NCBI GenBank assembly: GCA_016180855.1
Contig: JACPAL010000008.1
Coordinates: forward strand, 1 to 51,323
Direction: 5' to 3'
Length of the DNA stretch: 51,323 nt
Source of the DNA: Deltaproteobacteria bacterium
Lineage (GTDB): Bacteria; UBA10199; JACPAL01
The position numbers and the translations under genes were made by a program. Numbering within the stretch: the stretch's first letter is position 1; the number at the start of each line of letters is the position of its first letter. A model generated the notes under the pieces. The model saw only the letters and a program-made list of their open reading frames with translations. It was not told the DNA's origin and did not search any database. Shown one piece after another: positions 45,140-51,323 of the stretch.

Positions 45140-46629
45140 CGCCCCGATTCACCCTTCACAGATCCACCCAAGATCTCTTTCAAGACTTCCTGATCACTGA
45201 AATGAAATTTTTCCTTGCCGATGATCTGGTAATCTTCATGCCCTTTACCCGCAATGAGAATCCCGTCGCCAGGGCGAGCCAGTTCAAGCGATTTTCGCAG
45301 CGCCTCCCGTCGATCCGGAATCCGGAGAAGTTTTCCGTGAGGAAAATTGGTCTCTCGAATCCCCTTCCAGATTTCGTTGATAATTTTTTCCGGCTCTTCG
45401 GTCCGCGGGTTGTCCGAGGTCACAATCACCAGATCACTGAACTGGGTCACTTCGCGGCCCATCATCGGCCTCTTGTGAGGATCCCGATCCCCTCCACACC
45501 CAAAAACGGTGATGAGCCGACCCGGGACAACTCCCTTGACTGTTTGTCCCACCCGCGCCAGCGCGTCCGGCGTGTGGGCATAATCAACAAAGATAAAAAA
45601 ACCGCGGTTGTTGGGAATCGACTCCAGTCGCCCCGGCACCACTCTAACCGCCTCTATTCCCTGGATCATCTGGTCCATCGAGATACCCGCGCCATGTGCC
45701 ATACCGATCGCCACGAGAATATTTTCCAGATTAAAACGCCCCATGAGCGAAGAGTTGAGAAGCCCTTCCTTCCCCTCTAAAACAAATTTGAGTCTTGAAC
45801 CGGATGGCCCCATCTCAAAAGATTTTCCATAAACGGTACAAGACGGCTCAAACCCGACCTCGATCAGACGCTCCCCGCATTCTCCAACAATTTTTCGACC
45901 CCAGGAATCCTCCCGATTGATCACACAGAACTTGTCCCTCTTTTTACTCGCCGGGAGAACCTCGGTAAAAAGTCGCAATTTGGCAGCAAAATAATCTTCC
46001 AGGGTGGTATGGTAATCGAGATGATCCCAAGTCAGATTGGTAAAGGCGACCCCATCAAAATGGATCTCGCGGACCCGTTCCTGGTCAAGTGCATGGGAGG
46101 AGACCTCCATCACAACATGGGAAACATTGGATCTCTTCATTTCGGCAAGTAAACGTTGAAGAGCGAGGGGACCGGGGGTTGTATTCGGGGCCTCCAGAGT
46201 TTTTCCCGGGTAGCGGTAGTTCACTGTCCCCAAAACACCGGGGACAAATCCGGCCACATTGAAAATTGATTCAAGAAGAAAGGTTAATGTCGTCTTGCCG
46301 TTGGTCCCTGTAATACCAAATAAACGAAGGTGCTTCGAGGGCTCTTCATAAAAGCGTGCCGCCAGTTGAGGAAGGGCCAGACGCGGATTTTCCACAGCAA
46401 ACTGCGGCACCGTAACTCCAGAAACCGGTTTTGAAAGAACGACCGCAGAGGCGCCTTTGTAAACCGCCTCCGTAACATACGCTCGGCCATCCTTCTCATG
46501 TCCCGGAATCGCTACAAAAATATCCCCGGGACAAACCTGACGAGAATCAGAACTGACTCCCTCAACCTCCAAGTCGCCGGAGAAGGAATTTAGCGGAATA
46601 ATCCCATGAAACAGTTTTGAGAGCTTCAT
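45136..46629 (-). CDS. murE: UDP-MurNAc-L-alanyl-D-glutamate--2,6-diaminopimelate ligase
   Basis: MurE adds the third peptide residue. The 497-residue product has GVSSDSRQVCPGDIFVAIPG, the P-loop FGITGTNGKTTLTFLLES, FTNLTWDHLDYH and VIVTSDNPRTEEP. The DNPR motif is characteristic of enzymes that use meso-diaminopimelate, so the peptidoglycan is probably DAP-type. I use ATG 46629 (MKLSKLFHGI). The in-frame extension to 46704 would overlap ftsI. It lies 8 bp after the ftsI stop. Confidence 0.97.
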   Translation of the reverse strand: MKLSKLFHGIIPLNSFSGDLEVEGVSSDSRQVCPGDIFVAIPGHEKDGRAYVTEAVYKGASAVVLSKPVSGVTVPQFAVENPRLALPQLAARFYEEPSKHLRLFGITGTNGKTTLTFLLESIFNVAGFVPGVLGTVNYRYPGKTLEAPNTTPGPLALQRLLAEMKRSNVSHVVMEVSSHALDQERVREIHFDGVAFTNLTWDHLDYHTTLEDYFAAKLRLFTEVLPASKKRDKFCVINREDSWGRKIVGECGERLIEVGFEPSCTVYGKSFEMGPSGSRLKFVLEGKEGLLNSSLMGRFNLENILVAIGMAHGAGISMDQMIQGIEAVRVVPGRLESIPNNRGFFIFVDYAHTPDALARVGQTVKGVVPGRLITVFGCGGDRDPHKRPMMGREVTQFSDLVIVTSDNPRTEEPEKIINEIWKGIRETNFPHGKLLRIPDRREALRKSLELARPGDGILIAGKGHEDYQIIGKEKFHFSDQEVLKEILGGSVKGESGR

Positions 46630-46637
46630 CTCATCCC

Positions 46638-48614
46638 TCACGGAGAGGCCTGGAACGTGATCCGACATACCTCTCCTTTCTTCAGTTCCTTTCCTGGCGG
46701 ACAATTCTGATTCACAACAACACCGGAGCCGATCAGCTCAGCCGAAATTTTCCTGTCATCCAAAACCGCAAGGACTTCACGCATCGACATCCCGATGAAC
46801 CGGGGAGTCCCTTTTTGAGAAGACCCGACGGAGGAGGCTAAAAGAGAAGCAGGCCCATTCAACGAAGCGAGGGAGGCTGTCATGACCGAGGCAGGCCCCT
46901 TTTCTTTTTCTGTCGGAGAAACACCCAGCTCACGAAGGGCCGTCCAGGCAATTTGGCGAAAAACAGGAGCAGCGACTGTCCCTCCATAGTAACTCCCCCT
47001 CGGCTCATCCACCGTCACGAGCACAACAAGGCGGGGATTATTGGCCGGAACAAAACCAACAAAGGAACTCATGAAATCAGAATGGGAATATTGCCGTCCC
47101 TTGATTTTCTGCGCCGTTCCGGTTTTCCCGGCTACATGATATCCCGGAATCTGCGCCAACGTGCCGGTCCCCCCCTCTTCCGTTGCACGAACCAGCATCT
47201 GCGAAAGAACCCTCGCCGTGGAATCTTTGAGAATTTTTTTGGATGGAAGGATCGGCTTCCAGACCGTCTTTCCAACGGAATCAGTCACCTTGGAAACGAA
47301 GTGAGGAAGAATATCTTCCCCTCCTGCACCAATAATCGCCATCGCCCTTACCATCTGCAGGGGCGTCACACGAATTCCTTGACCAAAGGCGATGTTGGCA
47401 AATTCAACCTCTCTCCATTGGGAGACCGGGCGGACAAATCCGGAAGTTTCTCCGGGGAAGTCGATCCCGGTCTTGCGACCAAAACCGAACGCCCCAATAG
47501 TAGAAGCAACCTCTTTCTGCCCAACACGCCGACCGACCTTGAAAGTTCCGATATTGGAGGAGACCTTGATAATGTCCGAAAAACTGAGCATTCCGTAGGG
47601 ATGCGAATCGTGAATCACGCGGTTGCCAACGCGATAGCTTCCGTTCTCACAGAAAAATTTTTCGTCGGGATTAACGGCCTTCGATTCAAGGGCCGATGCT
47701 GCAACAATCACCTTAAAAATGGACCCGGGCTCAAATCCGTCCGTCACCGCCCGGTTTTTCCATTGAGACCAGTCATAGTCCTGAAAGGCATTGGGATTGA
47801 AACTGGGATAGGTCGCCATACCGAGGACGGCTCCCGTTTGAGCTTCCAGAACAATGCCGGTGCAGGCCTTCGCACGAAACTTCGAACAATTTTGTTTAAG
47901 CTCTTCTTCCACGGCAAATTGAATGGCACGATTGATCGTGAGCCAAACATCATGCCATTGCTCCTGACCCGCTCCCGGCAGGCTTGGCATCTCAAACTCA
48001 CGACCACGGGCATCACGAAAGGCGACTTCCGGTGTTTCATCACCACGCAAATATTTGTCATAGGTCAGTTCTATCCCGCCCAGACCAGCCCCATCCAGAC
48101 TGACCGCGCCGAGGATCTGACTGGCCAACTCCCGATTCGGATAAAATCGTTTTGACTCACCAACCCACTCAAGACCCGGATCATCCAACCCATGAAGACC
48201 GTCTGCTTCCTGCGGGGTCAGATGCCTTTTGATCCAGACATATTTTTTCGTGGAGGTCAGTTTTGAGAAAATATCCGCAAACGGGAGGGAAAGCTGCTTG
48301 GACAATACCTTGGCCAGCCTCCCCGGCTCGCTCACCTTGCGGGGTCTCGCGGCCAAAGAAATTGTCGGGATGCTAACGGAAAGCTCTTGCCCCTGACTAT
48401 CATAAATGGTCCCTCGGGGAGAAATCCGTGGGATGACCGCTTGGTATTGGGTGTTGGCGATCTTCTCCAGTCGCTTGTCAGGAATGAGATGCAGATGAAT
48501 ACAGCGATAAATGAGGATTCCAAAGGAGCCTGTAAAAAAAACAAAGACTACGACCATTCGCCTTCGGATGCGCGAACGATCTTCGCGGGCATGAAACATT
48601 TTTTTGAGTCTCAT
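46638..48614 (-). CDS. ftsI: FtsI-type penicillin-binding protein with PASTA domain
   Basis: This class B transpeptidase cross-links septal peptidoglycan with FtsW. The 658-residue product has an N-terminal membrane helix (MVVVFVFFTGSFGILIYRCI), the dimerisation region RGTIYDSQGQELSVS, the active-site EPGSIFKV (SxxK), the SxN motif KVSSNIG, and KTG in GYHVAGKTGTAQKI. A C-terminal PASTA-like domain (PRFIGMSMREVLAVLDDRKI...) is more typical of SpoVD and some delta-proteobacterial FtsI proteins. The start overlaps the ftsL stop by 4 bp. Confidence 0.97.
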   Translation of the reverse strand: MRLKKMFHAREDRSRIRRRMVVVFVFFTGSFGILIYRCIHLHLIPDKRLEKIANTQYQAVIPRISPRGTIYDSQGQELSVSIPTISLAARPRKVSEPGRLAKVLSKQLSLPFADIFSKLTSTKKYVWIKRHLTPQEADGLHGLDDPGLEWVGESKRFYPNRELASQILGAVSLDGAGLGGIELTYDKYLRGDETPEVAFRDARGREFEMPSLPGAGQEQWHDVWLTINRAIQFAVEEELKQNCSKFRAKACTGIVLEAQTGAVLGMATYPSFNPNAFQDYDWSQWKNRAVTDGFEPGSIFKVIVAASALESKAVNPDEKFFCENGSYRVGNRVIHDSHPYGMLSFSDIIKVSSNIGTFKVGRRVGQKEVASTIGAFGFGRKTGIDFPGETSGFVRPVSQWREVEFANIAFGQGIRVTPLQMVRAMAIIGAGGEDILPHFVSKVTDSVGKTVWKPILPSKKILKDSTARVLSQMLVRATEEGGTGTLAQIPGYHVAGKTGTAQKIKGRQYSHSDFMSSFVGFVPANNPRLVVLVTVDEPRGSYYGGTVAAPVFRQIAWTALRELGVSPTEKEKGPASVMTASLASLNGPASLLASSVGSSQKGTPRFIGMSMREVLAVLDDRKISAELIGSGVVVNQNCPPGKELKKGEVCRITFQASP

Positions 48615-48949
48615 GAGTCACGCGCCGAAATCATCGTTACTGTTTTTTCAGGTGGTTTTTTGAGTCCCATCTGCTGGGCCATCTTCTCAAGACGAAAAGG
48701 AGACCGTAGGGTTGCCAACTCCAATCGGAGGGTATGCGCCTCCCCCTTCAGTTTTTCCTGTTCGTCCATCATCTGTCGAATCTGATAGCCATTTTGCACT
48801 ACCAAAACCCGAGTCCAAACATGGAGCAGCGCGAAAACAAAACAGAGGGAAAGAATAATCCCGGCACGACGCGCAAAGAACCTCATCTTCAGATCCTGTG
48901 AGCGGATCACATGGGAACGACGACGTTGTTGTCTTAAAAAAGGTTTCAC
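48611..48949 (-). CDS. ftsL: Cell division protein FtsL
   Basis: The 112-residue product has a single transmembrane helix (GIILSLCFVFALLHVWTRVLV) followed by a coiled-coil-like region (NGYQIRQMMDEQEKLKGEAHTLRLELATL) and the LEKMAQQMGLKKP segment typical of FtsL. FtsL binds FtsQ and FtsB and helps activate FtsWI. It starts at GTG 48949 immediately after the rsmH stop, and its stop overlaps ftsI. Identification rests partly on its position between rsmH and ftsI. Confidence 0.92.
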   Translation of the reverse strand: MKPFLRQQRRRSHVIRSQDLKMRFFARRAGIILSLCFVFALLHVWTRVLVVQNGYQIRQMMDEQEKLKGEAHTLRLELATLRSPFRLEKMAQQMGLKKPPEKTVTMISARDS

Positions 48950-49822
48950 CTAAATCTTCTCTCCAATGCGAAGCCTGGCCGAGCGGGATCGCGGATTTTC
49001 AGCGATTTCCCGCTCAGCCGGCCGAATAGGCTTCGGAGTCAGAATCTTAAAACTCCCCCCGAGCTTTAAGGTTCGCAATCTCTGTTTGATCCTTCGATCT
49101 TCGAGCGAATGATAGGCAATGAAAACGGCCCGTCCCCCTTCAGACAAAAGACCAGGGAAAATTTCCAAGAAGCGTTCCAAACGTTCGAGCTCCTTGTTCA
49201 CCGCAATGCGGAGTCCTTGAAAAGTCCGGGTTGCCGGATGAATTTTAGAGCGGCCAGGCAATACCGAGGCAACAAGTCTCGCCAAATCTGATGTGGTCCG
49301 CAAACGTTGCAACGGAGTCCTTTTGAGTACTGCCGCCACGCGCCGAGCACGCGGCTCCTCGCCAAAATTTCGGATGATCCTCTCCAAGTCTTTTTCGGAA
49401 CTGCGACGAATCAGATCCAGGGCGGTTTGTGTTGATGAAAGATCCATCCTCATGTCAATCGGGCCCTCCTGTCGGAAACTGAAACCCCGATCGGCCCTAT
49501 CAAACTGCAAGGAAGAAACACCAAGATCGAGCAAAAACCCGTCCACGGCCGTATGCCCCAAGCCCCGGAGAATCTCCGGCAACTCCTCGTAATGGCCGTG
49601 GACAAGTTGAACGCTCGCCCCAAATTCCTGAAGACTTTGTTTTGCATGTTCCAGAATCTCTTCATCACAATCGACTCCAATTAATTGCCCTGCTCCCTCC
49701 AGACCTCTCAGGATCAACCCCGCGTGTCCTCCTGTACCGACCGTTGCGTCAAGGTAGACGCCCCCTTTCTTAAGGTTCAGACCTTCAAGAACCTCTTCAA
49801 CAAGGACCGGCTTGTGAAACAA
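48950..49822 (-). CDS. rsmH: 16S rRNA (cytosine(1402)-N4)-methyltransferase
   Basis: RsmH (MraW) methylates C1402 of 16S rRNA. The product shows HKPVLVEEVLEGLNL, SAM motif YLDATVGTGGHAGLIL, FLLDLGVSSLQFDRADRGFSF, RRVAAVLKRTPL, HPATRTFQGLRIAVN and FIAYHSLEDRRIK, the full family set. I prefer TTG 49822 (290 residues), since GAGGG lies 5 bases upstream and the family begins there. TTG 49834 is possible but has no ribosome site. Either way it overlaps the STAS gene by 26-38 bp. Confidence 0.97.
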   Translation of the reverse strand: MFHKPVLVEEVLEGLNLKKGGVYLDATVGTGGHAGLILRGLEGAGQLIGVDCDEEILEHAKQSLQEFGASVQLVHGHYEELPEILRGLGHTAVDGFLLDLGVSSLQFDRADRGFSFRQEGPIDMRMDLSSTQTALDLIRRSSEKDLERIIRNFGEEPRARRVAAVLKRTPLQRLRTTSDLARLVASVLPGRSKIHPATRTFQGLRIAVNKELERLERFLEIFPGLLSEGGRAVFIAYHSLEDRRIKQRLRTLKLGGSFKILTPKPIRPAEREIAENPRSRSARLRIGEKI

Positions 49823-50156
49823 TTCCGCCCTCAAAACTCATGATGGCCGACTCCAAAGAATCAAAGGTTTCAAAAAAATCCTCCACACCGGATACGCGGA
49901 GAATGTTGCGATGATAAAGGCTCATATTGGCCAGCTTGATCTGGCCGCGCAACGTGTGAGCCGCAACAACAAGAGAAACCATGTCAACAAGAACCTTGAA
50001 GTCGACATGCTCCACACGATCAAAGTCGAGAATAATTTTGGGCCAATCGGTATGGATCAGACGCGCCAAGCTACGGCGCAGCTCTCTTCCCTCAAAGAGC
50101 TCAATATCTCCCGCCAATCTAAAAATGGAAATGTCTGCCACTTTTTGAAATGTCAT
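49797..50156 (-). CDS. STAS domain protein lacking the phospho-acceptor serine, inside the dcw cluster
   Basis: The 119-residue product is a lone STAS domain: FRLAGDIELFEGRELRRSL, IILDFDRVEHVD, VAAHTLRGQIKLANMS, FFETFDSLESAI. STAS proteins of the anti-anti-sigma type switch partners by serine phosphorylation in a DSSGL-like motif. Here the site reads D52-F-K-V-L56, so phosphorylation there is unlikely. It overlaps mraZ by 1 bp (TAATG) and rsmH by at least 26 bp, hence co-translated. An inserted STAS gene between mraZ and rsmH is unusual to my knowledge. It might bind a septum-associated partner, but function is inferred only. Confidence 0.85.
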   Translation of the reverse strand: MTFQKVADISIFRLAGDIELFEGRELRRSLARLIHTDWPKIILDFDRVEHVDFKVLVDMVSLVVAAHTLRGQIKLANMSLYHRNILRVSGVEDFFETFDSLESAIMSFEGGIVSQAGPC

Positions 50157-50596
50157 TAGAGCCCCAAGTCAGCCAATTTATCGGAAAAGGAATGAAGATC
50201 CCTCTCCGCATCACCAAAAATCTTCTGCCACCTTGACTTCGCCCAGATTTCGATTCGCTTGGTCATCCCGACCAGAACAACATCGCGCTCAAGACTCGCA
50301 TACTCACGAAGGGTTGATGGGATGACAATCCGTCCGTTCGGGTCTAGCGGGCACTCCGTTGCCGCAGAAATAAAAAATCTCTGGAGTGACTTCACTTCGG
50401 AACGGAATTGAGGAAGGGAAGCAACCTTTTCTTCCACCCTCTTCCATTCTTTGACAGGATAGGCCCAAAGACAGTCATCAAAATTTGTGACGATCAGCTT
50501 TTCTTCATCTTGGGCAGCCAGAATCTCGCGAAATCGCGAAGGGATCGAGAGGCGCCCCTTCTGATCGATCATATGTTCGTATCTTCCACGGAACAC
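50156..50596 (-). CDS. mraZ: Transcriptional regulator MraZ
   Basis: MraZ is a ring-forming AbrB-fold regulator that represses its own dcw operon in characterised bacteria. The 146-residue product starts MFRGRYEHMIDQKGRLSIPSRFR at GTG 50596, with the second half DPNGRIVIPSTLREYASL repeating the swapped-hairpin motif. A purine-rich ribosome site (AGGGGGAT) precedes the start. It heads the minus-strand cluster. The promoter and TGGGN repeats upstream fit autoregulation. Confidence 0.97.
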   Translation of the reverse strand: MFRGRYEHMIDQKGRLSIPSRFREILAAQDEEKLIVTNFDDCLWAYPVKEWKRVEEKVASLPQFRSEVKSLQRFFISAATECPLDPNGRIVIPSTLREYASLERDVVLVGMTKRIEIWAKSRWQKIFGDAERDLHSFSDKLADLGL

Positions 50597-50623
50597 CCCG
50601 GTATCCCCCTATGAACCGTTAAA

Positions 50624-50658
50624 TGGTTCAATATGGGATTTTATGGGACGATATGGCC
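50624..50658 (+). promoter_or_regulatory. MraZ-box-like repeats phased by 10 bp
   Basis: Four TGGNN pentamers start at 50624 (TGGTT), 50634 (TGGGA), 50644 (TGGGA) and 50654 (TGGCC), each separated by exactly five bases. The two central ones match the TGGGN-N5-TGGGN repeats reported for E. coli MraZ. They are written on the strand opposite to mraZ and overlap the -10 element and spacer of the promoter, which would allow autorepression. An inverted repeat TGAACC/GGTTCA (50612-50630) overlaps the first. Confidence 0.6.
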
Positions 50659-50666
50659 AAAGTCAA
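50638..50666 (-). promoter_or_regulatory. Sigma70-type promoter for the dcw operon
   Basis: On the minus strand, TTGACT (AGTCAA at 50661-50666 on the given strand) and TAAAAT (ATTTTA at 50638-50643) are separated by exactly 17 bases. Both match the -35 and -10 consensus well. Initiation would fall near 50631, giving a leader of about 35 bases before the mraZ GTG at 50596. Confidence 0.65.
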
Positions 50667-50685
50667 ATAAAATCGAAAAGTTGCC

Positions 50686-50694
50686 TGTGGATAA
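50686..50694 (-). promoter_or_regulatory. Consensus DnaA box upstream of the dcw promoter
   Basis: TGTGGATAA on the given strand is the complement of TTATCCACA, a perfect match to the DnaA-box consensus. It is 20 bp upstream of the -35 element. One such 9-mer can arise by chance in a window this long, so regulatory use is a hypothesis. Confidence 0.4.
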
Positions 50695-50824
50695 TTTGTT
50701 GATAATTAAGGAACTTTAATGGCAAAAGCCAACTTTATTATCATTCCGCACTGCCAATGAGTCTCCACTTAAAGATTTGCTTGTTAGGTAAGATGGCTAA
50801 CCAATGAATCCGGAAGTGAAAAGA

Positions 50825-51163
50825 CTAAGCCTGCCAAGGATGCTCAATAATTCCATCCGTTGGTGCTACCTGCCCCATCTCATCAGGCGTCAGCTTGTAG
50901 ACATGGATCGCATCGTAAGGGCAGTTTTGCTCGCAGAGTTTACAGCCTATACAGGTTTCTATATTAACATGCACAAGCGGGAGAGAGCCCTCAACCTGTT
51001 CTCCCCCCTCCATCTGGAGACATTCCGGCACGGGACACCAATGGACACAGTATTCACAGCCAACGCAGGCATCCTTTTCCACCAGCGCCTTCATTTTGGG
51101 CTTGGTTGCCTTAGCCGGCTGAGATGGTGCAGGAGTTACCGGTGTTTCTGTTGTTGTTTCCAT
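50825..51163 (-). CDS. 2x[4Fe-4S] ferredoxin-type protein
   Basis: The 112-residue product has a proline/threonine-rich first 20 residues. Two [4Fe-4S] motifs follow: CVGCEYCVHWCPVPEC (starting about residue 33) and CIGCKLCEQNCPYDAI (about residue 71). It should carry low-potential electrons in the cytoplasm. The partner enzyme is not visible. ATG 51163 gives METTTETPVT. About 230 bp separates it from mraZ, and it is transcribed in the same direction. The early residues have no signal peptide. Confidence 0.9.
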   Translation of the reverse strand: METTTETPVTPAPSQPAKATKPKMKALVEKDACVGCEYCVHWCPVPECLQMEGGEQVEGSLPLVHVNIETCIGCKLCEQNCPYDAIHVYKLTPDEMGQVAPTDGIIEHPWQA

Positions 51164-51291
51164 CGATTGTCTGACGATACGTCCTCAACGCCATTGTGTC
51201 AATCAGCCAGCTCTGCATGAAGAGAACAACAAGAAGACAAATGGAGAAACCTATTTTTGAAAAAGCCGATATCCTTTAAGTAGGAGGTTCT

Positions 51292-51323
51292 ATGAACAAA
51301 CTATCTCTATCGGCTCTAGGGAT
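51292..51323 (+). CDS. Start of a gene truncated by the window edge
   Basis: ATG 51292 follows a strong AGGAGG (51282-51287). The ten visible codons read MNKLSLSALG, a lysine-then-hydrophobic start that fits a signal peptide. The gene continues past the end of the window, so its product cannot be assigned. Confidence 0.45.
   Translation, partial: MNKLSLSALG

Noticed and set aside
46953-48155. 400-codon plus-strand frame antisense to the penicillin-binding protein gene
   Set aside because: It lies entirely within ftsI, has no family motif, and the opposite strand has clear SxxK, SxN and KTG motifs.
1-51323. CRISPR array, transposase or prophage
   Set aside because: No regularly spaced repeats with unique spacers, no transposase, integrase or phage structural gene is visible.

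Overview
The window is a gene-dense stretch of a Gram-negative bacterial chromosome of roughly 50% GC. Several features point to a diderm related to the former Deltaproteobacteria, for example Bdellovibrionota or UBA10199-like lineages. These are three predicted lipoproteins with clear lipoboxes, a predicted outer-membrane beta-barrel, a TIGR02147/DUF4423 protein of the type abundant in Fibrobacter and Bdellovibrio relatives, a CarD-family regulator, a RoxA-like di-heme cytochrome, and a MurE carrying the DNPR motif of meso-diaminopimelate-adding enzymes. The exact phylum is inference.

Layout. Positions 143-2155 (minus) hold uvrB. Positions 2312-5812 (plus) hold an accessory module: a TIGR02147 protein, a TETGNP-type lipoprotein overlapping it, and a secreted beta-propeller lipoprotein. 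Positions 5821-8888 (minus) are a coupled carD-ispD-ispF-cysS operon. A tRNA-Phe lies at 9180-9252. Positions 9583-17760 (plus) form a long housekeeping run: beta-barrel, membrane protein, crotonase-like protein, tsaD, rsmA, deoxynucleoside kinase, panB, panC, a degenerate amidohydrolase, a DUF985 cupin and smpB. A hypothetical protein and a sodium/solute symporter follow on the minus strand. Positions 20258-28559 are an accessory block bounded by two inverted, almost identical 104-bp palindromic repeats. It contains apaG, acs, a HAD/phospholipase D fusion, a quinone-oxidoreductase-like gene with an apparent frameshift, and a secreted propeller protein. A di-heme cytochrome lipoprotein sits just outside. 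From 50596 down to 30390 (minus) runs a complete dcw division/cell-wall cluster: mraZ, a STAS protein, rsmH, ftsL, ftsI, murE, murF, mraY, murD, ftsW, murG, murC, murB, ddl, ftsQ, ftsA, ftsZ, then a LysM lytic transglycosylase and an exported START-like protein. Upstream of mraZ are a good sigma70-type promoter, MraZ-type 10-bp-phased repeats and a consensus DnaA box. A 2x[4Fe-4S] ferredoxin and the first codons of a plus-strand gene close the window.

How the genes work together. The dcw genes make lipid II and build the divisome. Most neighbours overlap by 1-8 bp, implying one translationally coupled transcript. panB/panC give two pantothenate steps, ispD/ispF two MEP-pathway steps, and tsaD/rsmA/smpB/tRNA-Phe serve translation.

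The most notable items are the 104-bp inverted repeat pair, a second 35-bp hairpin repeat, an smpB that appears to start at ATC, an amidohydrolase and a crotonase that have lost their canonical catalytic residues, a STAS protein inserted in the dcw cluster, and the mraZ control region. I saw no CRISPR array, transposase, prophage or unmistakable new defence system.
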